9,166 nucleotides of DNA from Duncaniella sp. (GTDB lineage: Bacteria; Bacteroidota; Bacteroidia; Bacteroidales; Muribaculaceae). Within the stretch, counting starts at the first letter, position 1, and each line of letters begins with the position of its first letter. The position numbers and the translations under genes were made by a program. The notes under the pieces were generated by a model that saw only the letters and a program-made list of their open reading frames with translations, was not told where the DNA came from and ran no database searches. Shown in pieces: positions 1 through 4,935 of the stretch. Where the stretch lies: the NCBI RefSeq assembly GCF_029054785.1, contig NZ_JAIDEN010000132.1:1-9166 (forward strand), in the 5' to 3' direction.

Positions 1-32
1 AACAATTTAGCAAAAGAGACACCAAGGCTCAG
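1..32. repeat. Possible fragment of a dispersed repeat at the window edge
   Basis: The first 32 bases resemble 9061-9090 in the same orientation. Both begin AACAATTTA, continue with AAAAGA and ACACCA, and end in CTCAG, with a few substitutions and a three-base gap. At 9061-9090 this sequence lies inside the right-hand palindromic element, just before its right arm. This suggests that the window opens within the remains of another copy that extends to the left. The match is short and gapped, so chance or low complexity cannot be excluded. Bases 33-94 are AT-rich and I see nothing definite in them. Confidence 0.3.
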
Positions 33-94
33 GTAACTTTAAAAATTCTCACACATGAAATTATTAAAAGGGAAAAACAACAATACCATCGCCT

Positions 95-220
95 GCGAAA
101 GTTTTGGGCGTCTATGACTCTTCATTTCAGTCACATAGCTCGCTATGCTCCTTCAATTCAGATCCATATCCACCTCAAAACTTTCGCTCAGATTTTAACT
201 ATTGTTTTTAAACAACCTCT
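95..220 (-). repeat. Palindromic intergenic repeat element, left copy
   Basis: Bases 143-220, read on the minus strand, align without gaps to 8958-9035 on the plus strand with about 8 mismatches in 78; the inner 57 bases (143-199 against 8979-9035) differ at only three positions. The copy is itself palindromic: GCGAAAGTTTTG at 95-106 is the exact reverse complement of 176-187, and the centre CATAGCTCGCTATG (134-147) is a near-perfect palindrome. The left arm (about 96-138) also aligns, with a one-base gap and more mismatches, to the same repeat unit, so the element looks like two diverged head-to-head units. It begins 45 bases after the stop of the DUF4293 gene. It holds no plausible coding sequence. 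It could be a MITE-like element, a REP-type repeat or a structured 3' UTR; the sequence alone does not decide. Confidence 0.75.
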
Positions 221-235
221 AAGTATCCACAAAGG

Positions 236-263
236 CGATCAGTGCATTTTTTTGCACCGACCG
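236..263 (-). terminator. Stem-loop just after the DUF4293 gene, possible weak terminator
   Basis: On the minus strand the two 11-base arms (263-253 and 246-236) pair completely if two G-U wobbles are allowed, around a loop of six A. On the plus strand the same two positions become A-C mismatches, so the hairpin suits only the transcript of the upstream minus-strand gene. It starts two bases after that gene's stop codon. Only a short CCTTTG follows, with no real U-tract, so termination would be weak; a 3' stabilising role is equally possible. Confidence 0.45.
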
Positions 264-265
264 GC

Positions 266-700
266 TCAGCGCAGGCGGTTGTAGGAGTTGAGCAATTTGA
301 TATCTTTCGCAATGCCGCCAAGACCGAGGATCTCCAGAATTACAGCGACAGGAAGGAGAATATCCCACACGGCGAAATGAGCGTCCATGCCTTCGGCTCC
401 GGCCTGCTTGAAGAGGATGAAGCAGACCACGGCTATACAGCAGAGGGTCAGAAGCAGACTGATCGTGAGTACTCTTCGCTGCAATGACAGATTGCGGAAA
501 AGAAAGATGTCGACAATCAGAAGTATGACAGTCGCGGCTGCCGGGATCAACAGACCGTATTCATACATGGTATAAAGCTTTTCCGTGACGGCAGTCTGCC
601 CGGAAAGATAATCGACTTCTCCGTAGGGAACAATCACGAATATCATCATCGCAACCATTGCGAGGAAGATGTAGACGGTCTGAATGCGTTGGATCTGCAT
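266..700 (-). CDS. DUF4293 family integral membrane protein
   Basis: This encodes a 144-residue protein of the DUF4293 family, a Bacteroidota family of unknown function. Four hydrophobic segments are visible, at about residues 10-25, 48-68, 77-97 and 111-131, so it should be a four-pass inner-membrane protein. Family features as I know them are the N-terminal QRIQTVY and a charged C-terminal tail ending in NRLR after the last helix. The frame stays open upstream to an ATG at 745, but the start at 698-700 (MQIQRIQ) is preferred because the family begins at this motif and the extra 15 residues are polar and unlike it. No Shine-Dalgarno is present, as usual in Bacteroidota. The gene diverges from surE and is followed by a stem-loop and a palindromic repeat. 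No enzymatic motif is visible and no role should be inferred. Confidence 0.85.
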   Translation of the reverse strand: MQIQRIQTVYIFLAMVAMMIFVIVPYGEVDYLSGQTAVTEKLYTMYEYGLLIPAAATVILLIVDIFLFRNLSLQRRVLTISLLLTLCCIAVVCFILFKQAGAEGMDAHFAVWDILLPVAVILEILGLGGIAKDIKLLNSYNRLR

Positions 701-761
701 AACGTTTATTGTTTTTAATTGATGATTCGGTCGCTGAAAGGCCAAAAGTCCTTTGGGCTGT

Positions 762-769
762 CAAAAGTA
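762..769 (-). promoter_or_regulatory. Candidate -7 box for the DUF4293 gene
   Basis: The minus strand reads TACTTTTG, an exact fit to the Bacteroidota -7 consensus TAnnTTTG, about 60 bases before the chosen start codon. No TTG lies at the usual 19-21 base distance upstream; the nearest is only 12 bases away. The call therefore rests on the -7 element alone. Confidence 0.4.
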
Positions 770-814
770 CTAAATTTTTAACAATTGAGAGCATGTTTAG
801 TTGCCATTTTGTTG

Positions 815-822
815 TAATTTTG
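815..822 (+). promoter_or_regulatory. Candidate -7 box for surE
   Basis: TAATTTTG matches the Bacteroidota -7 consensus TAnnTTTG and ends 18 bases before the surE ATG, which would leave a very short 5' leader of roughly a dozen bases. A TTG at the expected upstream spacing is missing (candidates at 785 and 801 are too far and too close). It faces away from the candidate minus-strand promoter in the same spacer. Confidence 0.45.
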
Positions 823-840
823 TCCAAAAATCAACTCTAT

Positions 841-1608
841 ATGAAAGCAGAACGCCCACTCATATTCATCACAAACGACGACGGCATCGGATCGCGCGGA
901 ATCGCACATCTCACACGCACAGCGCTTAAGTTCGGCGATGTTGTTGTCGTGGCTCCTGAAAATCCACAGTCAGGCAAATCGTCGGCTATAACCGTCAACT
1001 CTCCGCTCTTCATCAACGAACATCCGTCGATCGACGGGGCACGAATGCTGAGCGTCACCGGAACTCCGGTTGACTGCGTGAAACTGGGCATGTATGCTGT
1101 CCTTGACCGCAGACCCGACCTGATCCTTTCGGGCATCAATCACGGCTCAAACGCAGCCGTCAACAACATTTACTCCGGCACGATGGGAGCCACGATGGAA
1201 GGCTGTCTGCTTGGAATCCCCTCGATCGGCTACTCGCTGCTCGACCATTCGCCTGATGCCGATTTCGAACCCCTCACCTCTTTCATCAGCGACATCACAT
1301 CCAAAGTCCTCTCCGAAGGGCTGCCTGACGGAATCTGCCTCAACGTCAACTTCCCTTCACGCTGCACCCCGAAAGGCGTCAGGACAGTGCGCGCGGCCAA
1401 AGGCCGATGGACTGAGGAATATGCAAGCTACGCCACGCCTCACGGCACTCCGTACTATTGGCTGACAGGCAAATTCCACAACGACGAGCCTGACAACACC
1501 GAAACAGACGAATACTGGCTCGGCCAGGGCTATGGCACGATAGTCCCGATCCGTCCCGACCAGACTGCGACCGACATGATCGACCGGATCAGAAAGATTT
1601 TCGGATAA
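841..1608 (+). CDS. surE: 5'/3'-nucleotidase SurE
   Basis: This is a 255-residue SurE, the normal length for the family. SurE enzymes are metal-dependent phosphatases that release phosphate from nucleoside 5'- and 3'-monophosphates in the cytoplasm. The signature NDDG is at residues 12-15 (D13 and D14 are the expected metal ligands), the active-site serine region PQSGKSSA is at 42-49 with S44 as the expected ligand, TGTPVDCV is at 73-80, and SGINHGSN is at 97-104 with N100 as the remaining metal ligand. All key residues are intact. The frame is open upstream to 709, but the ATG at 841 is chosen because it places NDDG at the usual distance from the N terminus and lies just after a good -7 box. 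It is transcribed alone: its upstream neighbour diverges and an intrinsic terminator follows. Confidence 0.95.
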   Translation: MKAERPLIFITNDDGIGSRGIAHLTRTALKFGDVVVVAPENPQSGKSSAITVNSPLFINEHPSIDGARMLSVTGTPVDCVKLGMYAVLDRRPDLILSGINHGSNAAVNNIYSGTMGATMEGCLLGIPSIGYSLLDHSPDADFEPLTSFISDITSKVLSEGLPDGICLNVNFPSRCTPKGVRTVRAAKGRWTEEYASYATPHGTPYYWLTGKFHNDEPDNTETDEYWLGQGYGTIVPIRPDQTATDMIDRIRKIFG

Positions 1609-1635
1609 AAATATCACTGCTTTTTCAATTCCATG

Positions 1636-1665
1636 ACTCCGGGGCAATCAGCCTCGGAGTTTTTT
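1636..1665 (+). terminator. Intrinsic terminator of surE
   Basis: ACTCCGGGGC (1636-1645) pairs with GCCTCGGAGT (1651-1660) as a 10-base stem with one G-U pair and a five-base loop, followed by an uninterrupted T run to 1665. It starts 27 bases after the surE stop. Read on the opposite strand the hairpin has no T tract, so it should stop surE transcripts but not those arriving from the convergent glycosyltransferase gene. Confidence 0.9.
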
Positions 1666-1724
1666 AAGGAATGCGCTCTAAACTTGCGTACCTGCCACGC
1701 GCAATCCTTACAGCACCGCAACGG

Positions 1725-2744
1725 TCAAAGGTCGGAATAGCGGCTCTTGCGACAGAGATAATACTTGACAAGAATATCAGGGCGTCCGACCAAAAGATCG
1801 GCCTGAGGATCCGTGTCATAAGCCTTTTTCATCCGCGCGAAATCGCGATGGGCCTTCACTACGGCTCCCGCATTGCCAAAATCGCAAGTCGCCATAAACT
1901 TAGCCCAGGCCAGAGTGTCGAGCAGACGGCGCCACACAAGACGCCACCCGCGCCCGCGGCGAGGGAGATTTTTCTGAAGCATCAGCAGGTTGTTGCGGAA
2001 GTTCAGATAGGTTTTCTTCGGGTTCGACGCAGGCAGACTGCCCCCGCCAAGATGATAGACCCGCCCCGAAGGCACGGCCCACAACTGACGGCCCGCCAAG
2101 CGCATGCGCCAGCAGAGATCAATCTCCTCCATGTGTGCGAAAAATGATTTGTCGAGACCTCCGACAGCGAGATACAACTCATTGTCGACCATCAGAGCCG
2201 CCCCGCTCGCCCAGTCGACCTGAAGAGGTGTGTCATATTGCCCGCAGTCGGTCTCCACGCTGTCAAAAATGCGTCCGCGGCAATAGGGATAGCCGTGGCG
2301 GTCGAGAAATCCGCCGGCGGCTCCGGCATATTCAAATTTATCCGGTTCGGCCATCGACAGGATCTTAGGCTGCACCCCTCCGGCCTCCGGATGGGCCTCC
2401 ATGAAGTCAAACAGCGGCGTCAGCCAGTCATCCTTGACCTCGACATCGGAGTTGAGCAGCACGGTATATTTATAATGTGGCGCCACTTCCTTTATGGCGA
2501 GATTATAGCCCTCGGCAAAACCGTGGTTCTCGCTGAAAAGAATTGTCTTCACCTGAGGGAATTCCTGCCGAAGCAATCCGACCGAGCCGTCGGTCGACCC
2601 ATTGTCGGCAACGATCACATCAGCGATGGCGGCAGGCGTGTGGCGGACCACCGACGGAAGATAGGAACGCAGAAACTTCTCGCCGTTCCAGTTCAGAATG
2701 ATGACGGCCACCCGCGAAAGGACCTGCCCCCTGCTCATGCTCAT
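1725..2744 (-). CDS. Family 2 glycosyltransferase, rhamnosyltransferase-like
   Basis: A 339-residue GT-A fold glycosyltransferase of family GT2 (COG1216 type, often annotated as rhamnosyltransferase or WbbL-like). Visible motifs are the nucleotide-binding strand VAVIILNWNG (12-21), DNGSTDGS (47-54), NHGFAEGYN (73-81), the metal-binding DxD equivalent NSDVEV (98-103), and the acceptor-site region HMEEIDLCWR (204-213) with candidate catalytic acids E206, E207 and D209. There is no signal peptide, and the basic, Trp-rich C-terminal region after about 275 may sit against the inner membrane. Such enzymes transfer a sugar from a nucleotide donor to a growing surface glycan or lipid-linked acceptor; donor and acceptor cannot be told from sequence. 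The ATG at 2744 overlaps the mtaB stop as ATGA, pointing to translational coupling; a second ATG two codons in is also possible. No clear terminator follows. Confidence 0.9.
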   Translation of the reverse strand: MSMSRGQVLSRVAVIILNWNGEKFLRSYLPSVVRHTPAAIADVIVADNGSTDGSVGLLRQEFPQVKTILFSENHGFAEGYNLAIKEVAPHYKYTVLLNSDVEVKDDWLTPLFDFMEAHPEAGGVQPKILSMAEPDKFEYAGAAGGFLDRHGYPYCRGRIFDSVETDCGQYDTPLQVDWASGAALMVDNELYLAVGGLDKSFFAHMEEIDLCWRMRLAGRQLWAVPSGRVYHLGGGSLPASNPKKTYLNFRNNLLMLQKNLPRRGRGWRLVWRRLLDTLAWAKFMATCDFGNAGAVVKAHRDFARMKKAYDTDPQADLLVGRPDILVKYYLCRKSRYSDL

Positions 2745-4069
2745 CCTATAACCTCCCCTTCCGATTCTTCACCCTCCTGATCCATCGAAAGGATGCGGAC
2801 CTGGGCAATCGAGTTGGACAACTCAGGGGCGGGGGTGATATTGACGCGCAGATAGTTGTCGGTAAATCCGGCCATCGAGCCGTCGCTGCGCGGATGCTCC
2901 ACGAGAAGCGGACGGACCGAACCGACAAAACGCGAAGTGAAATCCTTCAGTTTACGCTCGGAGACCGCAAGCATCAGACGTGTGCGGCGGTGCTTCTCCT
3001 CCTGGCTGACAGCATGGCCGATTTCAAGCGCACGTGTGCCGGGACGCTCGCTGTAAGTGAAGACATGCAGACGGGATATGTCAAGCGATTCGACAAAAGC
3101 CTTTGACTCCTCAAACAGCTCCTCAGTCTCTCCACGGGCGCCTACAATCAGGTCGACCCCGACGAAAGCATCAGGCATCACCCGCCGGATATGTTCGATC
3201 TTGCTGCGGAAAAGCGCCGTGTCATAGCGGCGGCGCATCAGGCGCAACACCTCGTCGCTGCCGTTCTGCAACGGAATATGGAAATGAGGCATGAAGCGGC
3301 GCGATGCAGCCACGAAGTCGATCAGCTCGTCGGTCAGCAGATTCGGCTCGATGGATGAGATGCGATAGCGCTCGATCCCTTCCACCTCGTCAAGCCTGCG
3401 GCAAAGATCGAGAAATGTCTCATCGGTTCCGTGGCCGAAATCACCGATGTTGACACCGGTGATCACTATTTCCTTGCCTCCCTCAGCCGCGACCTCGCGG
3501 GCCTGGGCAACTATCTGGTCGATCGAACCCGAACGGCTGCGTCCGCGCGCCATCGGGATTGTACAGTAGGAGCACCAGTAGTCGCAACCGTCCTGAACTT
3601 TAAGGAAATATCGTGTGCGGTCGCCGCGGGAACATGAGGGGCTGAAAGAGCGGATCTCCTTGGCCAGAGTGACAAAAGTCGCAGCCTCCTGCGCCCCCGC
3701 CGACCCTATGACACTGTCAAGATAGTCGGCAAGTTCCAGTTTCCGGTCGGTTCCGGCCACTACCGCCACACCGGGCAACGAGGCCACTTCGCCCGGCTTG
3801 AGCTGGGCATAACATCCGGTCACGACGATTTTCGCCTCCGGATAGCGCCTGGCAAAAGAGCGGATTGCCTGACGGCACTTCTTGTCGGCGATTTCAGTGA
3901 CGCTACATGAGTTAACGACTATGAAATCAGGCGTATCACCCTCATGGACACGCTGGATTCCACGCGAGGCAAATATACGGGCCACCGTGGAAGTCTCAGC
4001 GAAATTCAGTTTGCACCCGAAAGTATGGAACAGGGCCGTCTGATTTCCGAATGTCTCCTTATCTATCAA
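2741..4069 (-). CDS. mtaB: tRNA t6A37 methylthiotransferase MtaB
   Basis: A 442-residue radical SAM methylthiotransferase of the MtaB (YqeV) type, which converts N6-threonylcarbamoyladenosine at position 37 of ANN-decoding tRNAs to its 2-methylthio form, using two [4Fe-4S] clusters. The N-terminal UPF0004 domain has its three cluster cysteines, C19 (FGCKLN), C55 (NSCSVT) and C86 (TGCYAQ). The radical SAM motif is C162-x3-C166-x2-C169 (GCDYWCSYC). A TRAM-type RNA-binding domain occupies about residues 365-430. FGCKLNFAET favours MtaB over MiaB or RimO. The start is a TTG at 4069: an in-frame TGA lies at 4073-4075, the next in-frame Met is about residue 173, beyond the first domain, and the first residues MID fit family members as I recall them. 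It lies 43 bases after lrp and overlaps the next gene by four bases. Confidence 0.93.
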   Translation of the reverse strand: MIDKETFGNQTALFHTFGCKLNFAETSTVARIFASRGIQRVHEGDTPDFIVVNSCSVTEIADKKCRQAIRSFARRYPEAKIVVTGCYAQLKPGEVASLPGVAVVAGTDRKLELADYLDSVIGSAGAQEAATFVTLAKEIRSFSPSCSRGDRTRYFLKVQDGCDYWCSYCTIPMARGRSRSGSIDQIVAQAREVAAEGGKEIVITGVNIGDFGHGTDETFLDLCRRLDEVEGIERYRISSIEPNLLTDELIDFVAASRRFMPHFHIPLQNGSDEVLRLMRRRYDTALFRSKIEHIRRVMPDAFVGVDLIVGARGETEELFEESKAFVESLDISRLHVFTYSERPGTRALEIGHAVSQEEKHRRTRLMLAVSERKLKDFTSRFVGSVRPLLVEHPRSDGSMAGFTDNYLRVNITPAPELSNSIAQVRILSMDQEGEESEGEVIG

Positions 4070-4112
4070 TTTTCAGGACTTTAGCTTATAAGAAATATTA
4101 GAGCAGCGTGAA

Positions 4113-4583
4113 TCAGTCGAAGTTTTCAGCCTGAATCGGAATCGGACGTTTGAACACCTCTTTAAATGAGATCAGTGTTTCAGTGCGTCCGGCAGCTCCA
4201 AGGCTGATCTTGTGGATCACATCGAGCAGATGCTCGTTGGTACGGGCAAAGATCTTGGCAAAAATGTCATAGCTGCCGGTTGTGAAGTGACAATCGACAA
4301 CCTCCGGAATCTCCTTGAGCACCTGGACAACCTCGTTGAATTTCGAAGAGTCATTGAGAATAAATCCTATATAGGCACAGGTATCATACCCGACAGAGGC
4401 CGGATCAATTATTGTCTCAAAACCTTTGATGATGCCGGACGACGTCAGTTTCTGTATGCGCTGATGAATGGCGGCACCTGATACATTTGTCTCACGAGCT
4501 ATCTCCAAAAACGGCTTACGAGCATTGCTGGAAAGCATTTTAAGGATCTTGAAATCCAGCGCATCGAAATGTTGTCTTGCCAT
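4113..4583 (-). CDS. Lrp/AsnC family transcriptional regulator
   Basis: A 156-residue regulator with the two standard parts of the Lrp/AsnC family. An N-terminal winged helix-turn-helix covers about residues 7-55, with LDFKILKMLSSNAR (9-22) as the first helix and VSGAAIHQRIQKL (34-46) as the recognition helix. A RAM (ligand-sensing, oligomerising) domain covers about 66-148, with TTGSYDIFAKI (101-111) as the glycine-containing effector loop. The family binds DNA as dimers or octamers and often responds to amino acids; the ligand here is unknown. Length is typical. It is the first gene of a minus-strand cluster with mtaB and the glycosyltransferase. A palindrome over its candidate promoter suggests autoregulation, which is common in the family. 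I cannot separate true Lrp from other paralogues, so no symbol is given. Confidence 0.93.
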   Translation of the reverse strand: MARQHFDALDFKILKMLSSNARKPFLEIARETNVSGAAIHQRIQKLTSSGIIKGFETIIDPASVGYDTCAYIGFILNDSSKFNEVVQVLKEIPEVVDCHFTTGSYDIFAKIFARTNEHLLDVIHKISLGAAGRTETLISFKEVFKRPIPIQAENFD

Positions 4584-4660
4584 TTTAAAGTATTAAATTT
4601 GTTCTGTGGTATTTTTAAATTTCAATTTTACACACCGCAATAACGAAAAAACGCTCCCGT

Positions 4661-4677
4661 TTTGCAATGCAAATTTA
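4661..4677 (-). promoter_or_regulatory. Candidate lrp -7 box overlapped by a palindromic operator
   Basis: TTTGCAATGCAAA at 4661-4673 is a perfect inverted repeat of two six-base arms around one base. It overlaps a minus-strand TAAATTTG (4677-4670), an exact match to TAnnTTTG. A protein bound to the palindrome would cover the promoter. The -33 TTG is poorly placed, 12 bases upstream instead of about 20. Assigning the site to the Lrp-type protein is an inference. Confidence 0.4.
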
Positions 4678-4813
4678 GCCAAAAAATCACAATTATTAAT
4701 ACTAATATTGCATTTAATTACAAATTTCAATCTTTAACCCTGAAATCCAACATCTAATCATCTGTCCACCTCTTGTTTTTACATTAATTAATGATGGATA
4801 ATAGCTGAGCGCG

Positions 4814-4844
4814 TTGCCTATTTTCGGATAATGTTATATCTTTG
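4814..4844 (+). promoter_or_regulatory. Bacteroidota-type promoter of lptD
   Basis: TTG at 4814-4816 and TATCTTTG at 4837-4844 are separated by 20 bases, which matches the Bacteroidota housekeeping pattern (TTTG, 19-21 bases, TAnnTTTG) in both elements and spacing. Transcription should begin near 4850, leaving a leader of about 85 bases before the TTG start of lptD. Confidence 0.75.
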
Positions 4845-4935
4845 CAAAGATTTTTTCCAACGGATCCGGACGGTTGCGGCTCAGGCCACAGCTATCACGC
4901 AAAAGGATCAACGTCTATCTATATAAGGTGCAGAT

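Larger units (their letters stand above)
4584..4935. other. AT-rich divergent intergenic region between lrp and lptD
   Basis: This 352-base spacer has no credible gene. Bases 4600-4800 are strongly AT-rich with many TTAAT and AATTA runs. It contains the lrp upstream region with a palindrome and -7 box (4661-4677), the lptD promoter (4814-4844), and a GC-richer lptD leader of about 85 bases (4850-4935). I see no convincing riboswitch, leader peptide or terminator in the leader. Confidence 0.7.

Noticed and set aside
1684..1704. Short inverted repeat TTGCG/CGCAA after the glycosyltransferase stop, possible terminator
   Set aside because: Five-base stem with an 11-base loop and no T tract on the minus strand; too weak to call.
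2238..2780. A 180-codon open frame antisense to the glycosyltransferase gene
   Set aside because: It lies opposite a gene with intact catalytic motifs, its product has no recognisable domain, and long antisense frames are common in GC-rich coding DNA.
4850..4935. Riboswitch in the lptD leader
   Set aside because: The leader is short and I recognise no conserved riboswitch core or terminator/antiterminator pair in it.
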